Shown here in pieces: positions 9,544 to 17,752 of a DNA stretch of 64,000 nucleotides. Position 1 is the stretch's first letter. Every line of letters begins with the position of its first letter. The stretch comes from Psychrobacter sp. P11F6. GTDB lineage: Bacteria > Pseudomonadota > Gammaproteobacteria > Pseudomonadales > Moraxellaceae. Under the pieces are notes generated by a model. The model was given only the letters and a program-made list of their open reading frames with translations. It had not been told where the DNA came from and did not search any database. The stretch covers positions 3,406,206 through 3,470,205 of the forward strand of contig NZ_CM003594.1 in assembly GCF_001435295.1 (NCBI RefSeq), given 5' to 3'. Both the position numbers and the translations under genes were made by a program.

Positions 9544-10833
9544 TTATTTCTTAAAATGCAATACCGATTCGTATATAGGCTTTATACTTCTATAGTTTAG
9601 TGACTTACTATTAATATTGGAAAGCGAACGAGCTTTAAAATCAACTCTCTCTTCTAATTTCAAACCTATATTAGTCGCCATTTCTGCAATAAACAAAGGT
9701 AAGTCATTATGAAGGTCTTTATAGTAAGAGTCCTGAACTACAAGTATCGCATCACCATCAGCTTTCAACACTCTATTTATTTCTTTAATTGATTTTTCCA
9801 TACTAGCAAAATACTGAATATGGTTTTTTAAATAGTAAGATTTAGAAGCAACAGAAGCATGCTCTGACATTTGCTTTAAAAAATGATGGCAGGACTCGCC
9901 CCAGCCAAAACTCATATCATGGCTTGAGTCATCAATAGCTGTAGTTCCTATCATTTCTTTTCTAAGCTTCTTAAAGTACGTGCTTTCAAAACCTAAAACA
10001 GCCAACTCAGGCTTAGTAAGAACAGCATAGTCTATCCTAGTACAATAAGGAGGAGATGTAACTATTAAATCTACCTTACTAGAGTCTATTGAAATATTTT
10101 GAGAGTCGCACACTCTAACTTCAGTCGTAGGATTATGTTGTATGTCTTTATATTGGCTCACTAAAAGAACTTGCCTTCCAACTACATCACTAAATAAATC
10201 TAATAGATCGCTTTTCTTGAGATTTATTTTTTTATCACTACTTTTTGGGGTTTTGATCCATGAAGGGTTTGATGTTGGATAAGTCTGCTTTATCAAAGAT
10301 TTTGTAATTTTGAAAAGTACTATATAAAAGAAACTAGCTATATCTGAAAGTTTAGTGATGTCGATAGTAAGTTCTTCTCTCAGTTTTTCATCAACTAAGA
10401 GTTTATATATTGAATAGTCCAATATACGTAGGTTTTTTACGCTTTCATCATCAAACCACTGGAGTAAAGGATCAGTCTCGCTGTAAAAATCAGCTACTCT
10501 TTTCCTCTTAACTTTGCTAATAATTTCTGAACAGATTGGTTTTATAGATAGTGAATAGTTACCAATTATCAAATTAGCTTTAGCAACAGTTGCCATTGCT
10601 GGGTTTATGTCTAAACCTATAGACGAGATGCCCAATCCTTGAGCCACTCTATTAGTTAAACCTGTACCTGTCCATGGATCCAAAATTAGCATATTATCTT
10701 TTTTAAACATTTGGATTGAAACGTCAACGAAATCATATGAAAAGCCAGCGTAATAAGGGTACAGCGCTGTACCATTAGTTTGCTCTTTTTTATTCAACTT
10801 AGGAGATGGGAGGCTGAGCATTATTTTATTCAT
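9544..10833 (-). CDS. DNA methyltransferase (N6-adenine / N4-cytosine type)
   Basis: This 429-residue amino-methyltransferase has the SAM-binding motif DPWTGTG (52-58), the acidic strand GLDINP (73-78) and the catalytic TSPPY (259-263, followed by CTRIDY). Motif I precedes motif IV, with about 200 residues between them that could hold target recognition. It is the first gene of the minus-strand operon with the DUF262 and HEPN genes. It probably modifies host DNA at a specific sequence, either as the protective arm of the system or as the source of the recognised mark. The start at 10833 lies in AT-rich DNA without a strong ribosome site; a second ATG follows three codons later. Confidence 0.87.
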   Translation of the reverse strand: MNKIMLSLPSPKLNKKEQTNGTALYPYYAGFSYDFVDVSIQMFKKDNMLILDPWTGTGLTNRVAQGLGISSIGLDINPAMATVAKANLIIGNYSLSIKPICSEIISKVKRKRVADFYSETDPLLQWFDDESVKNLRILDYSIYKLLVDEKLREELTIDITKLSDIASFFYIVLFKITKSLIKQTYPTSNPSWIKTPKSSDKKINLKKSDLLDLFSDVVGRQVLLVSQYKDIQHNPTTEVRVCDSQNISIDSSKVDLIVTSPPYCTRIDYAVLTKPELAVLGFESTYFKKLRKEMIGTTAIDDSSHDMSFGWGESCHHFLKQMSEHASVASKSYYLKNHIQYFASMEKSIKEINRVLKADGDAILVVQDSYYKDLHNDLPLFIAEMATNIGLKLEERVDFKARSLSNINSKSLNYRSIKPIYESVLHFKK

Positions 10834-11099
10834 AGTGTAAGAAAATGTATGTGCTCCAGTATAGCAAGCGTAGAGTGGGTTAGCGATAGCGTAAACCCAT
10901 CAAATTGTATTATAGATTATTAAATACGATAGTAGAGCTTAACTTATTCGGTGGGTTACGCCTCGCCTTCATTCTCTACGAGAATTTGACAAGTCTAGCG
11001 CCACCCTACGCCAAAATTTACTCTTAGCAAAATTTCAAATATTTATCACCATATAAACCATTATCAAACCCACTCTTTGCCCACTAAACACACTCCTCA
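10834..11099. repeat. Degenerate intergenic repeat at the island edge
   Basis: This stretch contains GTGGGTTAGCGATAGCG (10872-10888) and, further on, GGTGGGTTACGCCTCGCC (10951-10968) and GCGCCACCCTACGCC (10998-11012). These are GTGGGTTACGC-type fragments in both orientations, which resemble dispersed intergenic repeats of many bacteria. It marks the border between the AT-rich island and the avtA region. No ORF is credible here. Confidence 0.4.
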
Positions 11100-11110
11100 T
11101 TTGCTATACT
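11100..11110 (+). promoter_or_regulatory. Extended -10 promoter element before avtA
   Basis: TTTGCTATACT, identical to the two copies before nqrM, lies 63 bp upstream of the avtA start codon. Confidence 0.45.
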
Positions 11111-11172
11111 AGCCTAACTTTTATCAAAAAAATAACACCTTATAAAACCCTCCAAAACAGCATGGTAGCCTT

Positions 11173-12507
11173 ATGAAATTCTCAAAGTTCGGTCAAAAAT
11201 TTACCCAACCCACTGGCATCTCACAATTGATGGACGATTTGGGCGATGCGCTAAAAAGCGATCAGCCAGTCAACATGCTGGGCGGTGGTAACCCTGCCAA
11301 AATTGATGCCGTCAATGAGTTGTTTTTGGAGACGTACAAAGCGCTTGGCAATGACAATGATGCAGGAGAAGCCAATAGTAGCGCGATTATTAGCATGGCG
11401 AATTACTCTAATCCGCAAGGGGATGCTGCCTTTATCGATGCACTGGTTGGCTTCTTTAACCGTCATTATGACTGGAACCTCACCTCAGAAAATATCGCCC
11501 TGACCAATGGCTCACAGAATGCGTTTTTCTACTTGTTTAATCTGTTTGGCGGTGCATTCAGTGATAATAAGCTTGATGAGAAGAACGAATCTATCGACAA
11601 ATCCATTCTACTGCCATTGACCCCTGAGTATATCGGCTATAGCGACGTGCATGTCGAAGGTCAGCATTTCGCAGCGGTATTGCCACATATCGATGAAGTG
11701 ACTCATGATGGTGAGGAAGGCTTCTTTAAATATCGTGTGGATTTTGACGCGTTAGAGAACTTGCCAGCGCTAAAGGAAGGTCGTATCGGCGCGATTTGCT
11801 GCTCACGCCCGACCAACCCGACTGGCAACGTGCTGACTGATGAAGAAATGGCGCATTTGGCCGAGATTGCCAAACGTTATGACATACCGCTTATCATCGA
11901 TAATGCCTACGGTATGCCCTTCCCGAATATCATCTATTCAGACGCGCATTTGACGTGGGATAACAATACGATTCTGTGCTTTAGCCTGTCTAAAATTGGC
12001 CTGCCTGGTATGCGTACGGGTATTATCGTGGCCGATGCTGAAGTGATCGAAGCAGTCAGCGCGATGAATGCGGTGGTGAATTTAGCACCGACACGCTTTG
12101 GTGCAGCGATTGCCACGCCATTGGTAAAAGATGACCGTATCAAGCAGTTAGCTGATAATGAGATTAAGCCGTTTTATCAAAAGCAGGCGACCCTTGCCGT
12201 GAAGCTGTTAAAAGAAGCATTGGGCGATTATCCGTTGATGATTCATAAGCCTGAAGGCGCGATATTCTTATGGTTATGGTTTAAAGATTTGCCGATTACC
12301 ACGGTTGAGCTGTACGAGATTTTAAAAGAAAAAGGCACGCTCATTGTACCAAGTCAGTATTTCTTCCCCGGTGTCGATGTCAGCGATTATCAGCATGCAC
12401 ATGAGTGTATTCGTATGAGTATCGCCGCTGATGAGCAGACGCTGAAGGATGGTATTAAAGCGATTGGTGAAGTCGTACGTGAGCTTTATGATGAAGCCAA
12501 AAAATAA
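11173..12507 (+). CDS. avtA: Valine-pyruvate aminotransferase
   Basis: AvtA is a PLP-dependent class I aminotransferase that interconverts valine plus pyruvate with 2-oxoisovalerate plus alanine. The protein starts with the characteristic KFSKFGQKFTQPTGI and NMLGGGNPAKI and contains NGSQNAFF. It has SRPTNPTGNVLTDEE, the DNAYGMPFP loop and the PLP lysine in SLSKIGLPGMRTG. At 444 residues it is slightly longer than the E. coli enzyme. It is monocistronic, bounded upstream by its own promoter element and downstream by a strong terminator. Confidence 0.95.
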   Translation: MKFSKFGQKFTQPTGISQLMDDLGDALKSDQPVNMLGGGNPAKIDAVNELFLETYKALGNDNDAGEANSSAIISMANYSNPQGDAAFIDALVGFFNRHYDWNLTSENIALTNGSQNAFFYLFNLFGGAFSDNKLDEKNESIDKSILLPLTPEYIGYSDVHVEGQHFAAVLPHIDEVTHDGEEGFFKYRVDFDALENLPALKEGRIGAICCSRPTNPTGNVLTDEEMAHLAEIAKRYDIPLIIDNAYGMPFPNIIYSDAHLTWDNNTILCFSLSKIGLPGMRTGIIVADAEVIEAVSAMNAVVNLAPTRFGAAIATPLVKDDRIKQLADNEIKPFYQKQATLAVKLLKEALGDYPLMIHKPEGAIFLWLWFKDLPITTVELYEILKEKGTLIVPSQYFFPGVDVSDYQHAHECIRMSIAADEQTLKDGIKAIGEVVRELYDEAKK

Positions 12508-12616
12508 GATTAGCGGAGTCAAACTCGTTTAGCCTACCATACCTAGTACTTACACGAGTTTTTCTTGCTACTCTAATTTTTGTGAATAGCACCATCATAA
12601 ACTCGAATAGCAAAAC

Positions 12617-12649
12617 AAAAAAACGGACTGATTAATAGTCCGTTTTTTT
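12617..12649. terminator. Bidirectional rho-independent terminator
   Basis: A perfect 13-bp hairpin (AAAAAAACGGACT and its complement AGTCCGTTTTTTT) has A and T tracts on both sides. It ends avtA on the plus strand. It also contains the stop codon of the convergent minus-strand gene at 12632, so the last codons of that gene are part of the stem. Confidence 0.9.
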
Positions 12650-13024
12650 ATGGCGCTTGGTCAATGATTTAGGCTTATTGATGGTCGCCTGAAAGAGTGT
12701 CGTCCACTTATTCAGCGCATAGAGCACGTAAGGCAGCAGGCACGTATTGATCAAATCGCGGAGGCTTGCGACCAGCTGTTCGTGGCTTAAGCCAGCCATG
12801 CCTGATGCTTCAATCGTATTTCGATTATCTAAATACTCGCCCAATAAAGCAATGCCCGTCACGACGACTAAAGCCATGAATGATCTGATGCTTTGCTTTT
12901 TAATGATAGGACGCAGCACAAGCAGACACAAAAGATAGATGCCGACGCCGACATAGATATGTAAGGCATCTTTGGCAAGTCCAGATACTTCAATAATATT
13001 GATTTTAAAAGCGGTAAAATCCAC
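12632..13024 (-). CDS. Small membrane protein of unknown function
   Basis: This 130-residue protein has two clear membrane segments (about residues 22-40 and 48-66, the second ending in GIALLGEYLDNRN). A third, weaker hydrophobic stretch (about 90-103) comes before a basic C-terminal tail (KSLTKRHKK). I do not recognise a catalytic motif. The composition matches the host rather than the island. It is convergent with avtA, and its last codons (KKTDY and the stop) are formed by the terminator stem at 12617-12649. The gene is probably real because the hydrophobic pattern is regular, but the function is unknown. Confidence 0.6.
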   Translation of the reverse strand: MDFTAFKINIIEVSGLAKDALHIYVGVGIYLLCLLVLRPIIKKQSIRSFMALVVVTGIALLGEYLDNRNTIEASGMAGLSHEQLVASLRDLINTCLLPYVLYALNKWTTLFQATINKPKSLTKRHKKTDY

Positions 13025-13134
13025 TAGAGTATTCCAAATATAAGCAAGTAGAAAACGACTGAGAGTATCACTAAATCATGATGGCTAAACTATAATAGCT
13101 AAAGAGTGGCAGCTACAAAGTGATGGCTGAGCAT

Positions 13135-13172
13135 AAAAAAGGCAGATTATACAATTGATAATCCACCTTCTA
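13135..13172 (-). terminator. Terminator after hisH
   Basis: On the minus strand GGTGGATTAT pairs with ATAATCTGCC, including wobble pairs, and is followed by TTTTTT. It lies about 35 bp beyond the hisH stop codon. Confidence 0.65.
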
Positions 13173-13207
13173 CTAAATTAAATATTCAATTCACATTTAT
13201 CGTCTAT

Positions 13208-13852
13208 TTACACATTCCAATCTACGAAATTTTTCAACAACTGCAAGCCAGCAGTATGACTTTTTTCTGGGTGGAACTGAGTCGCAAATAAATTATCTTG
13301 GATGACACTGGCACAAAACGGTTGACCATAGTCACATATCGCCGCCACTTGTGCGCTATCAGTAGGCTCGCAGTAGTAACTATGCACAAAGTAAAAATGC
13401 GCGTTGTCCTCAATACCCTGCCACAGCGGATGGTCAAAATCCATACCGCTAATGGTGTTCCAGCCCATGTGTGGCACTTTGATGGTAGCGCCCTGCTTGT
13501 CTTTCCACGTAGGGTCAAACGCTTCTACAGTGCCGTTTAAGATACCCAAACAGTCTGTACCACCATTTTCAGCGGACTGCTCAAACAATGCCTGCATGCC
13601 CACACAAATAGCCATAACAGGCTTATTAAACACCGCATGGCGTATGACGTCATCAATCCCTGCTTCATGCATGCCAGCGATACAGTCACGCATCGCACCG
13701 ACACCGGGGAAGACAATCTTGTCTGCCGCAGCGACGACTTTTGGGTCGTTAGTGATAGAAACGTCTGCCCCTACCACTGACAAAGCTTTACTGGCAGAGT
13801 GTAAATTACCCATACCATAATCTAGTAGCGCTACTTTGGTTACTTTAGCCAT
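13208..13852 (-). CDS. hisH: Imidazole glycerol phosphate synthase, glutaminase subunit HisH
   Basis: HisH releases ammonia from glutamine for HisF in histidine biosynthesis. The class I glutamine amidotransferase triad is present: the nucleophilic Cys in [11 protein letters not shown] and the His and Glu in TQFHPEKS. The oxyanion strand FPGVGAM is also visible. At 214 residues it has the normal length. It follows hisB directly, with start and stop sharing base 13852, so the two are translationally coupled. No hisA or hisF lies in this window. Confidence 0.96.
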   Translation of the reverse strand: MAKVTKVALLDYGMGNLHSASKALSVVGADVSITNDPKVVAAADKIVFPGVGAMRDCIAGMHEAGIDDVIRHAVFNKPVMAICVGMQALFEQSAENGGTDCLGILNGTVEAFDPTWKDKQGATIKVPHMGWNTISGMDFDHPLWQGIEDNAHFYFVHSYYCEPTDSAQVAAICDYGQPFCASVIQDNLFATQFHPEKSHTAGLQLLKNFVDWNV

Positions 13853-14517
13853 TAAAACGCCTCTTTAGTCGATGGCAGAGTATTGAGTGCACGCTCATCA
13901 TACTCACAAGCCATACGTAACGCACGAGCAAACGCTTTAAAGGTAGATTCAATTTGATGATGGCTGTTTTTACCTTTTAAATTGTCTAAATGCACCGTCA
14001 TCCAAGAGTGGTTCACAAAACCATAAAAGAATTCACTAAACAGGTCAACATCGAAATTACCCACATGCGAACGGGTAAAGGGAATGTCCATGTGTAAACC
14101 CGGACGTCCTGATAGATCGACGACAGCACGAGTCAACGCTTCATCGAGCGGCGCATAAAAGTGCCCATAACGACGAATGCCTTTTTTGTCACCCAATGCC
14201 TTGTTAAATGCTTGTCCAAGGGTAATACCAGTGTCTTCAACGCTATGATGGTCATCGATAAAAGTATCACCGTTGCATTTAATCTCTAAGTCAAACAAAC
14301 CGTGACGTTTGATTTGATCAATCATATGATCCAAAAACGGCACGCCAGTATCCACCGTGCCTTTACCTGTGCCATCAAGGTTTACGGTACAAGTGATTTG
14401 CGTCTCAGCTGTATTACGTTCGACAGTCGCGATACGCTCAGGGCGACCATGTAAATTTAGGTTTTTTGGTGTATTTTGCTCAGGTGTATCAGCAGTCGTC
14501 ATTGCATTGGCTGTCAT
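13852..14517 (-). CDS. hisB: Imidazoleglycerol-phosphate dehydratase
   Basis: HisB dehydrates imidazoleglycerol phosphate in histidine biosynthesis. The two manganese-binding histidine motifs are present: [11 protein letters not shown], and the [24 protein letters not shown] region with FKAFARAL. This is the monofunctional form without a phosphatase domain. The first 25 residues (rich in Thr, Ala and Asn) are an extension beyond the conserved core, so the start could lie a few codons further in. Confidence 0.96.
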   Translation of the reverse strand: MTANAMTTADTPEQNTPKNLNLHGRPERIATVERNTAETQITCTVNLDGTGKGTVDTGVPFLDHMIDQIKRHGLFDLEIKCNGDTFIDDHHSVEDTGITLGQAFNKALGDKKGIRRYGHFYAPLDEALTRAVVDLSGRPGLHMDIPFTRSHVGNFDVDLFSEFFYGFVNHSWMTVHLDNLKGKNSHHQIESTFKAFARALRMACEYDERALNTLPSTKEAF

Positions 14518-14659
14518 GGCTACTCTCTATCAGTTTTTTATCAGTGAAAAGCGGTCAATAAATAAGGCAAAACATGTTTAAATAATTTACTAGTGTCTGG
14601 ATCAGCGCTAGCAAAAAATGTATTAGAAAATGATATATACAAAAGATATCAAGGTATTA

Positions 14660-14829
14660 GGGCGTGTCCTCATTTTAAAAATGGCGATAAAAATGAGATA
14701 AATTGTAGTCAAACAAGGAAAATAGCGCAGATAATATCGAGATATTAGTCAGCTATTTGACGCCGTTTGGCAAGATTTAGCCATTTTTAACACATTTAGA
14801 TAACTATCGATTGAATTGAGGACACGCCC
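14660..14829 (+). mobile_element. MITE-like element, copy 1 (170 bp)
   Basis: The element begins GGGCGTGTCCTCA and ends with the inverse complement TGAGGACACGCCC, and is flanked by TA on both sides. Copies 2 (24410) and 3 (45517, inverted) share its inner sequence, for example GGAAAATAGCGCAGATAATA and TTTAGCCATTT. It has no coding capacity. A TA target duplication suggests mobilisation by an IS630/Tc1-type transposase, but none is present here. Confidence 0.8.
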
Positions 14830-15090
14830 TAGGGTTGGTACGTACTAAATATCATCTAGCCTCATCATAGCAAACCCTAACATTTACTGCCACGACCAAG
14901 CGGTAAACCACGCACAAAATTACCTCATTCTGCTAAAATAGTGTGTTCAGTATTATTAATCATGATTTGCACTGACTTTTAGATATCATATTCTACAGCC
15001 TACTTTCTATGACTTTTGCCGTGTTATAACTTTGTGCTGTGTCATACTGCTACTTTATACGATAGAAACCCTCTGTTTATAGGAACTGCC

Positions 15091-15513
15091 ATGCCTTTAG
15101 AAGCGATCGCCATCAATAGCTTGGATGCCCCACTTATCAAAAAACCTGCGCGCGACAATGAGCTAGCAGAGCGCTTGCAGGCATTGTACGATAGTGATGA
15201 CGCGCAGCCTGATGGTCTCGAGGTGCTCAATATCGTTGAGCAAGGGTTTAAGCGTGGGCAATATCTATATGTCGGTATGTTCAATGACAAGCCTATCGCT
15301 GCGGTTGCTTGTTTTGATGATGGTCAGACCGATGCTAAGCGCCTGCAATATTTAACGGTACATCCACAAAATCGCGGTCGCGCGATCGATGCTAAGTTTA
15401 TTAAACTGGTTTATGATGCCGAGGTAAAAAAAGGCGTCCGTGAGTTTGTCCCTGTCGATGCGGATATTCATCATATTATGAGCGAGTATGATTTACTGCG
15501 TGTTAAAGACTAA
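15091..15513 (+). CDS. GNAT-fold protein, PanZ/PanM-like acetyl-CoA sensor
   Basis: This is a single-domain protein of about 140 residues with a GNAT-like core: a beta-strand pair QYLYVGMFNDKPIAAVACF, then LQYLTVHPQNRGRAID, equivalent to the acetyl-CoA pyrophosphate loop. The arrangement resembles PanZ/PanM, the acetyl-CoA-dependent activator of aspartate decarboxylase PanD. The GNAT assignment is reasonable; the PanZ role is a tentative inference. ATG at 15091 is preceded by a ribosome site (ATAGGAACTGCC). The upstream extension to 15016 is unlikely to be translated. Confidence 0.65.
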   Translation: MPLEAIAINSLDAPLIKKPARDNELAERLQALYDSDDAQPDGLEVLNIVEQGFKRGQYLYVGMFNDKPIAAVACFDDGQTDAKRLQYLTVHPQNRGRAIDAKFIKLVYDAEVKKGVREFVPVDADIHHIMSEYDLLRVKD

Positions 15514-15579
15514 ATCTAGAGAAAAAACAGTTAATTTTGCCAATATTTGATTATTTATCTTCTATTATGCAAAAACCAC

Positions 15580-15608
15580 TTGACAGCGACGTCTATATTT
15601 AGTTTAAT
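15580..15608 (+). promoter_or_regulatory. Sigma70 promoter of tRNA-Phe
   Basis: TTGACA (15580-15585), a 17-bp spacer and TTTAAT (15603-15608) form a near-consensus promoter. It is followed by a GC-rich stretch (CGCCTC) near the expected start, as in stringently controlled tRNA promoters. The mature tRNA starts 17 bp after the -10 element. Confidence 0.8.
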
Positions 15609-15625
15609 AGCGCCTCAACGAAGAC

Positions 15626-15701
15626 GGCTCGATAGCTCAGTCGGTAGAGCAACGGATTGAAAATCCGTGTGTCGGCAGTTCGAACCTGCCTCGAGCCACC
15701 A
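15626..15701 (+). tRNA. tRNA-Phe (GAA)
   Basis: This is a 76-nt cloverleaf with an encoded CCA end. The acceptor stem GGCTCGA pairs with TCGAGCC, and the D arm is GCTCAGTCGGTAGAGC. The anticodon arm ACGGA-TTGAAAA-TCCGT gives anticodon GAA. The T arm is GGCAG-TTCGAAC-CTGCC. It has its own promoter and terminator. Confidence 0.97.
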
Positions 15702-15717
15702 TTCGTTTAAGAATTCT

Positions 15718-15753
15718 AAAAAGCCCCGAATAGCAATATTCGGGGCTTTTTTT
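15718..15753 (+). terminator. Terminator after tRNA-Phe
   Basis: A strong hairpin pairs AAAAAGCCCCGAATA with TATTCGGGGCTTTTT over a GCAA loop and is followed by T residues. It lies 16 bp after the tRNA. Confidence 0.92.
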
Positions 15754-15788
15754 ATGCTTATATCCCGTTCTGAAATAAGTCTAATAGC

Positions 15789-16157
15789 TTATGACAAACG
15801 TCTTCTTAATAACACCTCGCAACGTTCACGCGAGTCTAAGTCATAAACCGTCGCGCGGTAATCGATACCATGGCGTCCTTCAAAAAATATCACTCTGTCG
15901 CCCACTGCTAAAAAGCAAGACGTGCGCGCATCATAAATGAAACCATCAATCACGAACGCTAAATCACGATCTATCTCACGTACCGTGTAAGTTTCTCCTT
16001 GCGGAATCAATCGCTCAAACCATGCGCTATGGGCAACATTGGTGCTTAATACGCTGATGAGCAGCAGCACCGAAATCATACATATACTTTTTAACGACAT
16101 CGTAAAAGTCGAGCCAGCTAGACTGATGCTATTGATGATGTTTTTATTAACTGTCAT
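15789..16157 (-). CDS. Small secreted protein of unknown function
   Basis: The product has a signal peptide; the likely start is the internal Met at 16100 (MSLKSICMISVLLLISVLST, cleavage near AHSA). A soluble domain of about 75 residues follows, with AWFERLIPQGETYTVREIDRDLAFVIDG and two cysteines (SCFLAVGD and ERCEVLL) that could form a disulphide. I do not recognise the family. It is convergent with the tRNA-Phe unit and divergent from the DUF4385 gene. Composition matches the host. Confidence 0.6.
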   Translation of the reverse strand: MTVNKNIINSISLAGSTFTMSLKSICMISVLLLISVLSTNVAHSAWFERLIPQGETYTVREIDRDLAFVIDGFIYDARTSCFLAVGDRVIFFEGRHGIDYRATVYDLDSRERCEVLLRRRLS

Positions 16158-16339
16158 AACTTTAACCTACTCAGACCTGCTCAATGATTAACTCTATTCG
16201 CCATGCTTCTCATGCTAAACGCTTACTGTCACGGTTGCATAACATTTTTGTGCTGTTTTTTAGACAGCGGCGCTCAGTATACTCGATAGTATTGATAATG
16301 ATAAATTTGACAGATGACGAATACTAATAGGGAAAATCG

Positions 16340-16840
16340 ATGAGAGCGTTCGATTACGATTTGGATTATAAAAACCTAGATTTGCGCGCGCAGCCTGAGC
16401 TGTATCGGGTCGGTCGCGGCGAGCAAGGCGTATTATTGGTAGAGCCGTATAAGTCTGAAATCCTGCCACACTGGCGCTTTGCTACCCCTGATATTGCGCT
16501 TGAGAGCAGCGAGACAATTTATCAGATGTTTTTAGATTATCTGGCGGCCGATGACTTTGTCGGTGCAGATATGGCGCGCAAATTTATTCAAATGGGCTAT
16601 ACCCGCGCCCGTCGTTACGCCAATCACAAAGGCGGCAAAAAATATAAAGGGCCAGTGCCCGATGATAAAAAAGGTCAAAGCGGCGCACATGGTCGCGAAG
16701 AGTTGCCACGACAAATCGAAGACCCAGTCAAAGCAGAGTCAGCGCGCATATTTAAACAAAAATGGGACGAGTGTCGTGAGAACGAAGATTATTTAAGAAT
16801 GAAAGCTGAGCATCGCGAACGTTATAAAGAGGTTGAATAA
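16340..16840 (+). CDS. DUF4385 domain protein
   Basis: This 166-residue cytoplasmic protein matches the DUF4385 family: FDYDLDYKNLDLR at the N-terminus, LVEPYKSEILPHWRF, the aromatic/basic MGYTRARRYANHKGGKKY, and a C-terminal charged helix (FKQKWDECRENEDYLRMK). The family is common in proteobacteria and has no established function. It lacks a signal peptide or membrane segments and is a single-gene unit between the small secreted protein and gph. Confidence 0.8.
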   Translation: MRAFDYDLDYKNLDLRAQPELYRVGRGEQGVLLVEPYKSEILPHWRFATPDIALESSETIYQMFLDYLAADDFVGADMARKFIQMGYTRARRYANHKGGKKYKGPVPDDKKGQSGAHGREELPRQIEDPVKAESARIFKQKWDECRENEDYLRMKAEHRERYKEVE

Positions 16841-17005
16841 GCATAAAATATATCAATAAAATATTACCCCCAGCCTGAAAAGATAGAAACATTTATAATG
16901 ACAGACTGTTAAATAATTGAATTCATGATTTGCTGTGCTAAGGTAATGAGGGCTTGGAGCTAATACTCCAAAAAAGTATCAAATTGCTAGCATGGGTAAA
17001 TAATA

Positions 17006-17707
17006 ATGACTGTAGATATTAAGCAACTTTTGATTTTTGATTTTGATGGCACGCTCATTGATAGTGTGCCAGATTTGGCTGATGCGACTAATGCGATGTT
17101 AACCACTCTGGGCAAAGAGACTTACCCTATCGAGACCATACGAAACTGGATAGGCAACGGCTCAAGATTGCTGGTAGAGCGCGCACTAGTAGGTAAGGTA
17201 GACGTGTTAGAAGGCGAGTTGACGGGCGAGGAAGCCAATCACGCAGAGCACCTGTTTTTTGAGGCTTACAAAAACCTCAGTGGTAGCAAAACCGTTGCTT
17301 ACCCAGATGTCGATAGCGGACTAAAAAAGCTAAAAGCGGCAGGATTTACGCTGGCGCTAGTGACCAATAAGCCGATTCGTTTTGTACCGAAAATATTGCA
17401 ATCCTTTGGCTGGCAGGACTTATTCAGTGAAGTATTAGGCGGTGATAGTCTCTCAACTAAAAAGCCTGATCCAGCACCGCTATTGCATGTCTGTAAAGCG
17501 TTGAACGTCACTCCAGAAAAAGCTGTGATGATTGGCGATTCTAGAAACGATATCTTAGCCGGACAAAACGCCAATATGGATACTTTCGGGCTGTCTTATG
17601 GCTACAACTACGGACAAGATATCCGTGAGCTAAACCCGACCGAAGCCTTTGATGATTTTGCGGCATTAGTAGAATATATTTTCAAAAATTATAAGATAGA
17701 CAGCTAA
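17006..17707 (+). CDS. gph: Phosphoglycolate phosphatase (HAD family)
   Basis: This HAD-superfamily phosphatase of 233 residues has motif I FDFDGTLIDS with the nucleophilic and acid-base Asp. It has a helical cap with the GNGSRLLVERAL stretch, motif II VTNKP, motif III lysine in LSTKKPDPAPL and motif IV MIGDSRNDILAG. These features fit Gph, which clears 2-phosphoglycolate formed during DNA repair. The assignment among close HAD relatives is good but not certain. Confidence 0.9.
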   Translation: MTVDIKQLLIFDFDGTLIDSVPDLADATNAMLTTLGKETYPIETIRNWIGNGSRLLVERALVGKVDVLEGELTGEEANHAEHLFFEAYKNLSGSKTVAYPDVDSGLKKLKAAGFTLALVTNKPIRFVPKILQSFGWQDLFSEVLGGDSLSTKKPDPAPLLHVCKALNVTPEKAVMIGDSRNDILAGQNANMDTFGLSYGYNYGQDIRELNPTEAFDDFAALVEYIFKNYKIDS

Positions 17708-17752
17708 AGTTTGAACATTAGAATGATTCATTTAAGCCATTCTTTGAAATCA

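Noticed and set aside
13404..13820. 138-codon plus-strand ORF across hisH
   Set aside because: It is fully antisense to hisH, a certain gene.
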